A stretch of DNA of 64,000 bases from Lachnospiraceae bacterium (GCA_022796795.1 JAAWJI010000002.1:1-64000); one strand, 5' to 3'. Counted from the first letter of the stretch, positions 26,908-36,279 are shown. Translations and numbers: made by a program. The notes: generated by a model from the letters alone, not told the origin.

Positions 26908-28093
26908 CAACCTCTCCTGATCCTTCTATCTTTTGGTTATGAATCAATTTTTTATAAAATGAACTTCCAATATGCTGAGGATTTAAGGGATGATTGATCC
27001 CATTCTCAATCTTTTTTAAATCCTCATTGTCTTTCTCATAGCGAAGTAAAGACTCCAGCAACTCATAAGCAAAATACATTTTATTGTCTTTGTTTATTGG
27101 TTCAGCAATAAACAATTCCCTCACAGCACAGAGAATGCGACTTTCCAGTTCCTCCTGCCGATTCCCCTCTGCTACACATGTCTTTATAATTTCGTCCAAA
27201 CAGCCACAAAAGGCAAACTGGATTTTTTCCTCTAAAGACATTGGACAGTTATCTGCACATAGATTTCTTAATTCACTTGATAAACCCGTCATCCTTTTTT
27301 TACACAAAATGTCTATATAAACTCTAGGATTTAATTTCCACTTTTGAAATAACAGTTTATATTGGATATAAATGTCATTAAACATGTCATGTTCATATGG
27401 ATAATATTTCCCAACAGATACATTCATAAAGGAATTTTCATAAACAAAATGAGAGTACACTGGATCTGGCAGAATCAATGCCGTATGAACTCTATCTGCT
27501 ATATCAATATTATAAAGAACATCTGCACCATAAACATCATTACTAAATAGTTGACTTTGCATAAGTTCCCGTCTATATAAATTCGCCTGATTATACACCA
27601 GGGCACTTGATATCAAAAAGGGCCATACCTGGTGCACTTCTTCACAATTTTTACAATATAATTCCTTCACTACTCTCTCATTCATTTTATACTTATCATA
27701 TTCTATAATTGTCTGTTCCGAATCGCATAAATGAGAAAGAACTTTTGTCCATATTACATCAGGATAATCATATTCTCTTATCTTTCTAGCCATTAAAGCC
27801 AAAACGTCTGCCATTAATTTATCATCAGAATTTACAATATAAATATAATCACCATGAGCCTCTTTTATCCCATTATTAAAGCTGGCATATATCCATTGAT
27901 TCTTCTGATGGATTACGTGGATTCTTTTATCTCCAGCTGCCATATTATCCGCTAATTCGGATGTCCTATCCGTAGATCCATCATCCACAATAATCAATTC
28001 AAAATCCGAATAGCTTTGATCCAAAATGCTTTGTACAGCTAACGGAAAATATCTCTCATTATTATATACAGGCATGATAATACTAAATAGCAA
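26891..28093 (-). CDS. GT2 glycosyltransferase
   Basis: 400 residues. GT-A domain: LFSIIMPVYNNERYFPLAV, IIVDDGSTDRTSEL, ASFNNGIKEAHGDYIYIVNS with the DxD region NSDDKL. The C-terminal half (about 230-400) is helical with several cysteines and no recurrent module. The start is probably TTG at 28093: GGGAG lies about 9 bases upstream and the domain begins at once; no suitable ATG is in frame before it. Confidence 0.84.
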   Translation of the reverse strand: MLFSIIMPVYNNERYFPLAVQSILDQSYSDFELIIVDDGSTDRTSELADNMAAGDKRIHVIHQKNQWIYASFNNGIKEAHGDYIYIVNSDDKLMADVLALMARKIREYDYPDVIWTKVLSHLCDSEQTIIEYDKYKMNERVVKELYCKNCEEVHQVWPFLISSALVYNQANLYRRELMQSQLFSNDVYGADVLYNIDIADRVHTALILPDPVYSHFVYENSFMNVSVGKYYPYEHDMFNDIYIQYKLLFQKWKLNPRVYIDILCKKRMTGLSSELRNLCADNCPMSLEEKIQFAFCGCLDEIIKTCVAEGNRQEELESRILCAVRELFIAEPINKDNKMYFAYELLESLLRYEKDNEDLKKIENGINHPLNPQHIGSSFYKKLIHNQKIEGSGEVDAKYV

Positions 28094-28137
28094 TTTCCCA
28101 TTCTCCCTTAATCAAAACACATCTTCATATGGCCCTT

Positions 28138-29292
28138 CTAATGATTCTTATGACCAAAAGCAGAAACTACTTTTTCATCTTTTATTTCAAGTCTTTTAAG
28201 GTTTTCTTTCATTTCCTCAATATACTTCGTTCTATTTGTAGCCAATATGATAAAGTCGTATTGTAAATTGACAATTTCACTAGCCGATTTAACTACCCAT
28301 TTGCCAATTTTTTGATCAACCATCCTGCTGTCTACCCATGCAACAATGTTATAATCAGCTAAATTTTCTAAATATGATATAATATTTTTCCCAATACTTC
28401 CTCCACCATAGATAACGATTCTACTTCCTTTTTCTATTTCAGTAAAGGGATATAAATATTCTCTATCCTGTACAGTTCCAAAAAAATAAAGCATATAAGT
28501 ACTTAACAAATATCCATCAATGATATGATTCAATGATTTCTTTTTTTCTTTCAAAGCACTTGAAAACTCCTTCAATTTTTCCTGCAGAATAAGAAACTTT
28601 TCATTAGTATATGCCGTCTTATTGTTGGTATTTGAGGTTTCTCTCTGAACATAATGATAACCATCATTCCTGCAAAAAAAGATACTATCCGTATTTGTCA
28701 AAAGAGCAATGGAAAAATACAGATCCTCTCCTCTGGTTAAGCTGTCATCTACTTTACCCTGTACCAGATTATACAGATCTCTTTTAATACATTTATTGCA
28801 TATGGAATATTCTATATCATTTTGGAACCCATATTCCCCGCAGACAAGGTTTAATAATTCTCTTTGTACCCCTTTGGACAGTATATCCCCCTTTACATTT
28901 GCCAAACATAGTTCTGAGTAGCATCCCCTCTGTTTATAATAGGAAATGCTCCAAATCACTTCTCTTTTTTCTCTTTCTATAAACTCTACAAAATTTTCAA
29001 TATAGTCCTCATCTATCCAATCGTCGCCATCTACACTTACGATATATTCTCCCGAAGCAATTTGACCGCCTGTTTTTCTAGCAGAAACCACTCCCGAATT
29101 AGATTTATGAATATTTATAATTCGCATATCTACTTCAGCGTATCTATCACAGATAGCACTTGAGTTATCTGTAGAGCCATCATCTACTAAAATTATTTCC
29201 AAATCTTTATAGCTTTGGTTTATAATACTTTCTATACACTTGTTCAGATATCCTTCCACATTATATATTGGCACAATTACAGATATCTTCAT
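28138..29292 (-). CDS. GT2 glycosyltransferase with C-terminal Rossmann-like module
   Basis: 384 residues. GT-A domain: KISVIVPIYNVEGYLNKCI, LVDDGSTDNSSAI, ASGEYIVSVDGDDWIDEDY. Residues about 286-384 are the recurrent module (RIVIYGGGSIGKNIISYL, WVDSRM, YDFIILATN). A GTG at 29304 directly touches AGGAG, which is too close, so the ATG at 29292 is preferred. It overlaps the end of the DXS-like gene by about 32 bases. Confidence 0.86.
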   Translation of the reverse strand: MKISVIVPIYNVEGYLNKCIESIINQSYKDLEIILVDDGSTDNSSAICDRYAEVDMRIINIHKSNSGVVSARKTGGQIASGEYIVSVDGDDWIDEDYIENFVEFIEREKREVIWSISYYKQRGCYSELCLANVKGDILSKGVQRELLNLVCGEYGFQNDIEYSICNKCIKRDLYNLVQGKVDDSLTRGEDLYFSIALLTNTDSIFFCRNDGYHYVQRETSNTNNKTAYTNEKFLILQEKLKEFSSALKEKKKSLNHIIDGYLLSTYMLYFFGTVQDREYLYPFTEIEKGSRIVIYGGGSIGKNIISYLENLADYNIVAWVDSRMVDQKIGKWVVKSASEIVNLQYDFIILATNRTKYIEEMKENLKRLEIKDEKVVSAFGHKNH

Positions 29293-31066
29293 ATTGCTTT
29301 TCACTCCTGCAAAAAACTTTTTTTATATCTTCAAAAATCAATTCTGGCTTAAGTCTGTTTTTCTCCATAACTTGTTCCACATTATAATTATCAAAAAAGG
29401 CTTTCTCCAATCCATAGTTCATAACAATCATCTGGAAAGATCCATAAAATCCTGCTATCTTTTGGCCAAACCCTCCATCCAATATGCCATCTTCTAATGT
29501 AACTACCATTTGATGGTCTTCTGTGAGTTGTGTTAATAATTCTTCATCTATTCCAGATGCATACCTAGGATTAATTAAGCTGGCATGAATCTCCATTCTA
29601 TATTTTAATAATTTTATCACCTCTTCTCCCATCTGAAAAAAATCACCCAGAGCTATGATTGCGATCTTTTGGCCTTTGATGGAAAACTGAAACTTATTCA
29701 ACAAACTGTAATTTTTCCCTACTTCATAGTTAGAATTATATACACCATTTCTAGGTGGGATGATTGCTACCGGATAATCTCTTTGTTCTATACTCCATTC
29801 AAGCATTGCCAAGTATTCCTGCTTATTTGTAGGCGCTAGCATCACAAGGTTTGGAATATTTGACATCATTGCAATATTATAAATCCCTATATGAGTCATA
29901 TCTGTCCCGGCATATACAGAAGCATTAATTAATAGCATAGTAACCGGAAGCTTATTTATACCAAGCTCTTGTGATATTTGATCATAAGCGCGTTGAAAAA
30001 AAGTAGCTCTTGTAAAAAATACAGGCTTTCCACCATTTTTTGCTATTGCACCTGCCATTGAAACTCCATGTTCTTCCGCTATTCCTACATCTATATATTG
30101 ATTTCCCAAAGATTTCCTGATCTTCTCAGAAAATGACAAAACAACAGGCATTGCAGCAGTAATTGCTACAACATTTGGATCTGTCTTAATTTTCTCAACA
30201 AGATATTCTCTTACTATTACATCATATCTTTCTCCAACAATATCTTTTTTGATATCGCCAAGCTGCAGATTAAAAGGCTTAACAAAATGTGTATCCTCTC
30301 TATTCTTTTCAGCTACATCGTAACCTTTTCCTTTTTGGGTACAAATATGAACTACGACTGGATGGTTCAACTTTTTTACTTCCCGCAATATCGATACCAG
30401 TTCTGTAACATGATTACCATTTTCCAAGAATCTATATTCATATCCTAAAAACCTGAAAATATTGTTTTCGGCTTTTCCTTTTGTATCACGCAATAACTTT
30501 AGACCCTGGTAAATCCCTCCATGATTTTCAGCGATTGACATCTGGTTATCATTTACCAGGATTATTATACTTCCCCTTATTTCTGAGCCTGCATAATTTA
30601 ATCCTTCCAGTGCCTCGCCTCCGCTTAAGGATGCATCCCCTATGACTGCTATTACTCTTTCGTCTGTCCCTCTAAGGTCTCTTATTTTTGCAAATCCGCA
30701 TGCCAAGCTAATAGAGGTAGATGTATGACCAAACTTAAAATGGTCATGTATACTCTCATCTGGATTTGTATACCCAGAATATTTTTTATAATATTTTGGA
30801 TCTAAATAAGCATCCTTTCGTCCTGTAAGAATTTTATGGGTATAGCATTGATGAGAGGTATCGTATACTATTTTGTCTTTTGGTGAGTCAAATACATAAT
30901 GCAAAGCGATTGTTGCCTCAACAAGCCCCAAATTTGAGGAAAGATGTCCACCTGTTACACTTACGGTCTTTAATAATGCCTGCCGGATCTCATCTGCCAG
31001 AATTGTACATTCAGCTAAACTTAAATCTTTTAAATCTTCTGGATTATTGATTTTTTCAATGAACAT
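29261..31066 (-). CDS. DXS-like thiamine-diphosphate transketolase
   Basis: 601 residues, close in layout to 1-deoxy-D-xylulose-5-phosphate synthase. Seen: GGHLSSNLGLVEATIALHYV, DTSHQCYTHKILTGR, HFKFGHTSTSISLACG, the ThDP/Mg motif GDASLSGGEALEG ending at NDNQMSIAEN, the catalytic Glu in VGIAEEHGVSMAG, and DMTHIGIYN. Its position inside a polysaccharide operon, two genes from an IspD/TarI-like cytidylyltransferase, suggests it makes a ketose or 1-deoxyketose precursor for a CDP-activated residue rather than isoprenoids. It could still be a second DXS. AGAGGA precedes the ATG. Confidence 0.82.
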   Translation of the reverse strand: MFIEKINNPEDLKDLSLAECTILADEIRQALLKTVSVTGGHLSSNLGLVEATIALHYVFDSPKDKIVYDTSHQCYTHKILTGRKDAYLDPKYYKKYSGYTNPDESIHDHFKFGHTSTSISLACGFAKIRDLRGTDERVIAVIGDASLSGGEALEGLNYAGSEIRGSIIILVNDNQMSIAENHGGIYQGLKLLRDTKGKAENNIFRFLGYEYRFLENGNHVTELVSILREVKKLNHPVVVHICTQKGKGYDVAEKNREDTHFVKPFNLQLGDIKKDIVGERYDVIVREYLVEKIKTDPNVVAITAAMPVVLSFSEKIRKSLGNQYIDVGIAEEHGVSMAGAIAKNGGKPVFFTRATFFQRAYDQISQELGINKLPVTMLLINASVYAGTDMTHIGIYNIAMMSNIPNLVMLAPTNKQEYLAMLEWSIEQRDYPVAIIPPRNGVYNSNYEVGKNYSLLNKFQFSIKGQKIAIIALGDFFQMGEEVIKLLKYRMEIHASLINPRYASGIDEELLTQLTEDHQMVVTLEDGILDGGFGQKIAGFYGSFQMIVMNYGLEKAFFDNYNVEQVMEKNRLKPELIFEDIKKVFCRSEKQYEDICNCANI

Positions 31067-31093
31067 AATAAGCTTTCCTCTTCTTTTCTACTT

Positions 31094-32290
31094 TCACTCA
31101 CAGATCGCCTGAAAACAATTCCTGCATAAAACAGACTTATCATCATTGCTTGCCATAGCTTTTCGTATTTTCTTTGCTTCTTCTCCATTTAATATTTGCT
31201 TATACGTATCAGTTATCAAGTTTCCCATTACATGCTTCATTCCCCAATCATTAGAACATATAATTACACGTCCGTCCGGTAATAAAACATTATGGTTGAT
31301 GTCTTTGGAAAGCTCACATCTTAACCTTCCCACTAAACCTTTCTTTCCATATAAACATGGACCTTCCAAATTCCCTGCCCGATCATTGAGAACCACGTAT
31401 ACTCTGATGTCATCTCCAAGTATATCCTTTATCTCATCTGGAACATCTCCCTGGGCTGAAACATAATCAATAAAACAATTTCCATTTGTTTTTTTTGCAT
31501 TTACTAATCTCTCCAGAATTTTCTTATATGTTTCATCAATGGGAATAACTGCATATCCTTGCTTATCTGGAGCATGTAATACGAACTCTTCAAAATCTAT
31601 CTTCAAAATATCATCCACCTGCTCTGGTTTTAATCCACGCAAAGTTGTAAATAAATTAACTCGATATCCTCTTTCCTTAGCATATTTAATCATATCTATA
31701 CATTTTTCATTGAAAAATGGTTCTGTAAATCCTGCAAATTCTATAAAGGTGTTTTCCGGTAATTTATCTATACAAATTTTAAAATTTTCCAGTGAAAGTA
31801 TCTTTTCTCCATTTCCTGTCCTCAGATATTCTTTAATATATAGTTCCTGCGGACAATATTTACAATTTACTGAACATCCTAGTTTTGTCGTGATTTCCAT
31901 CATGGGGCTAGTATAAAAATCATATCCATAGCTTCCAAGATATCTAATTATATCTGTAGAATATAAAAAATGAGTATATCCATTTTTTCTTAAAATTGCT
32001 TCAATCTCTTCATTTAACTGAGCTCTTACTCCAAATATAAATGCCGTTTCATTATTTTTATACGGAATTTCATCTACTTGATAAACAGAAATATGATTGA
32101 TCTCTTTCTTATTGTTCGATTTATTTGTTACACAAAATCCCTCTATGGAAATGCCACTTTCTTTTAAAAAGTCAGCTAATGGAATTGCCTGTTTTCCTGC
32201 TCCAAAAATATAGAGATACTTTTCTCTGTTCTTTTTGATAAAATCCAAATACCTCTGTTTTTCTTCCCTTATCGCCTCTTCTAAATTCAT
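31094..32290 (-). CDS. Radical SAM/SPASM protein with N-terminal Rossmann-like module
   Basis: 398 residues. Residues about 20-115 are the recurrent module (YLYIFGAGKQAIPLADFL, GFCVTNKSN). Residues about 125-330 are radical SAM with CSVNCKYC (CxxxCxxC) after MMEITTKLG. The C-terminus has a SPASM-like cysteine set (LRCELSKDINHNVLLPDG, VIICSNDWG, CRNCFQAIC). SPASM enzymes modify peptides or sugars; here the context suggests a sugar or lipid-linked intermediate. Both GTG (32293) and ATG (32290) lie behind AGGAG; I chose the ATG. Confidence 0.82.
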   Translation of the reverse strand: MNLEEAIREEKQRYLDFIKKNREKYLYIFGAGKQAIPLADFLKESGISIEGFCVTNKSNNKKEINHISVYQVDEIPYKNNETAFIFGVRAQLNEEIEAILRKNGYTHFLYSTDIIRYLGSYGYDFYTSPMMEITTKLGCSVNCKYCPQELYIKEYLRTGNGEKILSLENFKICIDKLPENTFIEFAGFTEPFFNEKCIDMIKYAKERGYRVNLFTTLRGLKPEQVDDILKIDFEEFVLHAPDKQGYAVIPIDETYKKILERLVNAKKTNGNCFIDYVSAQGDVPDEIKDILGDDIRVYVVLNDRAGNLEGPCLYGKKGLVGRLRCELSKDINHNVLLPDGRVIICSNDWGMKHVMGNLITDTYKQILNGEEAKKIRKAMASNDDKSVLCRNCFQAICE

Positions 32291-32380
32291 CACATAAAGC
32301 TCCTATTCTAACATCCTTCATTCATTACTACTATGCACTACAACCCACTAACGATTACTTATTTAATCCCAACATTACTA

Positions 32381-33445
32381 TCATTTTGAATCCTTCAGGA
32401 TTGTCAATGTCCGCACAATTCCGCTTTTAATATCATAGTTTGCTTTCCAACCCAATGCTTTCAATTTACCGCTTTCCAGCCTCGCTTTCGTTGCCCTGCT
32501 ATATCCTGCATTCTCCACACTATCCGGCAATTCATATATCACCTTTCTGCCCGACACCTCCGCAATCAAAGTCGCCAAATCCTTTAACCGAATATCCGAA
32601 GCTTCATCTGCAATATTATACGCCTCTCCGCACATACCACAGAACCACACAGTCAATAGCCCAGTTACAGCATCACTCACATATGTATAAGAATAATGTT
32701 GATTTCCCTCACTCTTGAGCACAATATCCTCCCCTACAATCCCCTTTCGGATAAACTGACTAATCGCCTTCGTATCACTCATAAGCATCGTTGGTCCATA
32801 GGAACGTGTAAATCTCGGAATTACCACATCTACTTTTTTTTGTTTTATATACGCCTGACAAAGAGCCTCCCCACAGCGTTTGCTTTCCGGATACCCTGCC
32901 CTCATGGTGTTGCAATCTATATAGCCACAATAGGCTTCATCAAATTGTTCTATATCACCACGATTCTCTCCATAGATTTCATTTGAGGAAGCAAATACGC
33001 CCCGTGTGCTGTTATGCTTTGCAGCAAATTCCAGCATATTCCTAGTTCCAATGATGTTTGTTGTGATAGTTCCAATGGGATCTGTGGCATAAGCTACTGG
33101 ATGGGTATTACTTGCAAGATGAAGCACATAATCCACAGTCTCCATATCTTCTCTCTCTAGTGGCTCATTAATGTCCCATAAAACAAATGTAAAATGTTGA
33201 CTATTCCAGCAATAGGAAAAGCGTTCTTTTGCCTTTTCCTCATCTCTTCCTAAAGCGTAGATCTTGCAACTCATGTCATATTTCTGATTTCTATACATAA
33301 TCACATCAATCAACGCACTTCCAATCATCCCCCGGGCTCCTGAAATCAGAACAGAACTATTTTTCAGTTTTTCCCATGGTAGCTTTGATTCTGCCACAAC
33401 CGCAATATCTTCTTGATATAATACATGTTCCAATACGTTAATCAT
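32381..33445 (-). CDS. NAD-dependent epimerase/dehydratase (extended SDR)
   Basis: 354 residues. After about 28 extra N-terminal residues comes the cofactor loop VLISGARGMIGSALIDV, then VLHLASNTHPVAYATDPIGT, the Ser region ASSNEIYGE and the catalytic YPESK. The family covers dehydratases, epimerases, decarboxylases and reductases. It lies between the IspD/TarI-like gene and the radical SAM gene. In streptococcal capsule loci an SDR next to an IspD-like enzyme is proposed to make NDP-alditols, so a reductase role is possible. GGAG lies 7 bases before the ATG. Confidence 0.84.
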   Translation of the reverse strand: MINVLEHVLYQEDIAVVAESKLPWEKLKNSSVLISGARGMIGSALIDVIMYRNQKYDMSCKIYALGRDEEKAKERFSYCWNSQHFTFVLWDINEPLEREDMETVDYVLHLASNTHPVAYATDPIGTITTNIIGTRNMLEFAAKHNSTRGVFASSNEIYGENRGDIEQFDEAYCGYIDCNTMRAGYPESKRCGEALCQAYIKQKKVDVVIPRFTRSYGPTMLMSDTKAISQFIRKGIVGEDIVLKSEGNQHYSYTYVSDAVTGLLTVWFCGMCGEAYNIADEASDIRLKDLATLIAEVSGRKVIYELPDSVENAGYSRATKARLESGKLKALGWKANYDIKSGIVRTLTILKDSK

Positions 33446-33463
33446 CCACTCACTCCATAAAAT

Positions 33464-34180
33464 TTATTTCAACCAGCTATCCCTATCTGATTTTAAATAC
33501 GCCTTAAACATCTCCAAATCATCTTTTGTCGTAAGCTTAATATTTTTCTCAGAACCAGCAGCAAAATATAATCGTTCTCCAAGCTCCACCATCATAGTAT
33601 TCGTATAAGAAGAACCTGAAATGCCAATCCCTTTTTTGAAGGCTTCATGATATGCCCAATTCAATTTTTCATATTTGTATGCTTGAGGTGTAGAAACCCT
33701 CCGTAGCGTTTCGCGGGGAATATATTTGACAGTAGAGTTCTCATCGTCAATCACAAAAATCTGTTCATTATAAGGCATAGAGGTTACCGCATTGCCATAT
33801 TGTTCACATTTTACAATCACATCTGATAGAACTGTGCCATCTACTAACGGCCGTATACCATCATGAATAATGATAGTGTCATCAGGACTGCACTTTTCCT
33901 CCAGTTCATATACACCATTGCGAATAGATTCCTGACAGTTCTCTCCTCCAGAAACAATCCATTTTAATTTAGTAAGATTAAATTGTTTTGCATAAGCCCA
34001 CACAACATCATGCCATCCCTCGATACAAACCACCTGAATGGCATCAATCTGCGGATGTCGCTGAAATCCTTCCAAAGTATAAATTAAAATCGGTTTATCA
34101 TATACGTTAATGAACTGTTTGGGAATATCCTGTCCCATTCGCTGACCAGAACCACCTGCGATAATTATTGCAATATTCAT
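33464..34180 (-). CDS. IspD/TarI-like cytidylyltransferase
   Basis: 238 residues. The nucleotide-binding loop IIIAGGSGQRMGQDIPKQF, HDGIRPLVD, and the C-terminal EKNIKLTTKDDLEMFKAYL mark the IspD/TarI family. The G-I-R-P variant and the gene context favour the TarI branch (CTP plus polyol phosphate to CDP-polyol) over methylerythritol phosphate. The TarJ-type alcohol dehydrogenase that normally accompanies TarI is missing; an SDR and a DXS-like enzyme are present instead. AGGGGG precedes the ATG. Confidence 0.87.
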   Translation of the reverse strand: MNIAIIIAGGSGQRMGQDIPKQFINVYDKPILIYTLEGFQRHPQIDAIQVVCIEGWHDVVWAYAKQFNLTKLKWIVSGGENCQESIRNGVYELEEKCSPDDTIIIHDGIRPLVDGTVLSDVIVKCEQYGNAVTSMPYNEQIFVIDDENSTVKYIPRETLRRVSTPQAYKYEKLNWAYHEAFKKGIGISGSSYTNTMMVELGERLYFAAGSEKNIKLTTKDDLEMFKAYLKSDRDSWLK

Positions 34181-34214
34181 TTTTCCCCCTCAACATACAA
34201 CTTTTCTAAAACAT

Positions 34215-35492
34215 TTAACTATGAATCCACTTTTCGATCTGATCCACGGTCACCCCACTTCCCCGACCGCCAAAAACCAGCTCTATTTCCTCTTCAAACT
34301 GCCTCATCCTAGCTAAATACAGGCTCTCATCAAAATTTATAATATTCTCTTCCATCTCCTCATTATTCTGGGCCACCGGATAAGGCAATATGATATCCAT
34401 ATCAAAAGTCATCCCTTTGTTATTCGTAACAGGCTTCCTGGAATCCACAGACAAATTCCAGAGCATACTCCCCCTGTCACCTACATACTTCTCAATATCA
34501 TCCGCATAAATAAACACTGGCATATGTGTATAACTGGCATCCATCGCCGCACTGGAATAGTCCGTAACAAATGCATCCATAGCCGCCAGAATCTCATACA
34601 TATCGTCTTCCCTGCTGGCATCAATCAACCGCCCCTGCAGACTCTCATCCTTATATTCTTCCATTTCAGCGGCCAGCTGCGGATGCACCCGCAGACAAAG
34701 ATACCACTCTCCTCCAAAGCGCTGTTCCAGATTATGCAGCAAACGCTGAAAGTCCAGAGACCAAACCTCTGAAAAAACCGTTCGCCTCCCGCCTACAGAA
34801 CCCTCCCGGAAGGTAGGCGCAAACATAACCATCTTTGCCCCCGGTTTGAGTCCATGCTTTCTTCTGAACCTTTCTCTGTATTCTAGGCGGTCTCCATACA
34901 GCGCGTCGCATCTGGGGGATCCCACGCGTAGAAAAGGTCCACTGTACACCAGCCCTTTGGGAAATACTTCCTCACACCATTTGGAATCCACCACAACCAT
35001 GTCAATCATATGGGAATCATTTTTGCTCACCAGATAGGCCATCTTTGAAAAAGCGTCACCTCTCCACAGGCCTATACTCTTAAAACCAACAGCCCCATGC
35101 CACGTATTCACATAATACTGTCCCTTTCTTTTACAGGTACCGTAAGGCTTCCGGTAATTGTCAATCCATATCTTAGATGTAGATAACCAATAAGCTCTGC
35201 TCCACAGGTTATTAGGAACCTTTTTGATATAGGGCGGAAATTCCTTTTGCAAATCATTTACAAACCATACAAACTCGTATTCTTCATTTCTCCTGTGCAA
35301 CTCTTCTACAATATACTTGGGATTACACCCAAAGCCGCCCTTTCCCTCAAAGGTACAGACACTGATCCTGTTCTTTTTCACAGGAAAAATTCTGCACAGC
35401 ACAAAACATATTTTATTTCCCCATGCCTTTAGTTTCCGGTATCGTATATAATTTTTCTCTTTCATTCCTGTGTCTGGCCTTTTCTTTTTCAT
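34215..35492 (-). CDS. CDP-glycerol/ribitol phosphotransferase (TagF/TarL-like)
   Basis: 425 residues, Glyphos_transf family. An N-terminal basic region (first 35 residues) may associate with the membrane. Motifs: NTWHGAVGFKSIGLW, FAPTFREGSVGG, LCLRVHPQLAAEM, FVTDYSSAAMDASY. This enzyme would add polyol phosphate units to the acceptor. It lies directly upstream (in transcription order) of the cytidylyltransferase that probably feeds it. GGAG is 13 bases before the chosen ATG, rather far, so an ATG nine codons in is an alternative. Confidence 0.88.
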   Translation of the reverse strand: MKKKRPDTGMKEKNYIRYRKLKAWGNKICFVLCRIFPVKKNRISVCTFEGKGGFGCNPKYIVEELHRRNEEYEFVWFVNDLQKEFPPYIKKVPNNLWSRAYWLSTSKIWIDNYRKPYGTCKRKGQYYVNTWHGAVGFKSIGLWRGDAFSKMAYLVSKNDSHMIDMVVVDSKWCEEVFPKGLVYSGPFLRVGSPRCDALYGDRLEYRERFRRKHGLKPGAKMVMFAPTFREGSVGGRRTVFSEVWSLDFQRLLHNLEQRFGGEWYLCLRVHPQLAAEMEEYKDESLQGRLIDASREDDMYEILAAMDAFVTDYSSAAMDASYTHMPVFIYADDIEKYVGDRGSMLWNLSVDSRKPVTNNKGMTFDMDIILPYPVAQNNEEMEENIINFDESLYLARMRQFEEEIELVFGGRGSGVTVDQIEKWIHS

Positions 35493-35515
35493 AAACGGAA
35501 AGTATCTCCGAAAAG

Positions 35516-36238
35516 CTATAAATACCTCTCCGGCTCATTCAAAATAATATCCGTGATCCCCTGTTCCTCCAAGGCTTCCAAATCCAATCTCGTCCCCGTA
35601 GGCTTCTCCGGATACAAATGTCCAGCCATCCAGGCCCGCACCGGATATCCCTTCACCCGTTCCTTTGGCAGATCCATTCCTCTCCAAAAAGGATGCAGAG
35701 CATCTGCCTGGCAGCCTCTCAACTTATATAAACAATCAGAAACCTTTCCGTCCAACACGCCAATTTGGGCTTTTGGATCTATTTCCCGAACCCGCTCCAA
35801 TGACAGAGTATAAAATGAGGAATACACCACATTTCCCGCCCTTCCCTTTTTATAGACTAGCTCCACAAGCTTCTCTTCCATGCCAGGATAGGGATATACG
35901 CTAGTCTTCAGCTCAATATTCAGTTTCAAACCTGTTCGCAGCCGCTGCTCCGCTAGGTCAAACACTTCCTCCATGGTAAGAATACACTGGCTGGGATTCT
36001 CATCCGCGTAGATATGCAACCTCTTCAGCTCTGCCAGCGTATAATCTCTGACGAATCCCATCCCTTCTGTGGTCCGGTCTACCCGCTCGTCATGGATGAC
36101 TACCAACTCTCCATCCCGGGTCAGCTGAACATCCAGTTCGATTCCCTCCAGGCCTTTTATTGCCAAAGCCTTTTCAAAGGCAAGCTGTGTATTTTCCGGA
36201 TATCGCTGGCTGCAGCCTCTGTGCGCCCATATTTTCAT
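35516..36238 (-). CDS. Glycerophosphodiester phosphodiesterase
   Basis: 240 residues, GDPD family, cleaving glycerophosphodiesters to glycerol-3-phosphate and an alcohol. Catalytic residues visible: AHRGCSQRYPENT, GIELDVQLTRDGELVVIHD, NIELKT. No signal peptide, so cytoplasmic. I start at the ATG at 36238 (MKIWAHRG) because GGGAGAG lies 7-10 bases upstream; the longer frame from 36277 runs back toward the inverted repeat. It may recycle or supply glycerophosphate for the polymer. Confidence 0.9.
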   Translation of the reverse strand: MKIWAHRGCSQRYPENTQLAFEKALAIKGLEGIELDVQLTRDGELVVIHDERVDRTTEGMGFVRDYTLAELKRLHIYADENPSQCILTMEEVFDLAEQRLRTGLKLNIELKTSVYPYPGMEEKLVELVYKKGRAGNVVYSSFYTLSLERVREIDPKAQIGVLDGKVSDCLYKLRGCQADALHPFWRGMDLPKERVKGYPVRAWMAGHLYPEKPTGTRLDLEALEEQGITDIILNEPERYL

Positions 36239-36279
36239 ATAAGATCTCTCCCATCTATGTACCTTCCATAATCGCAATA

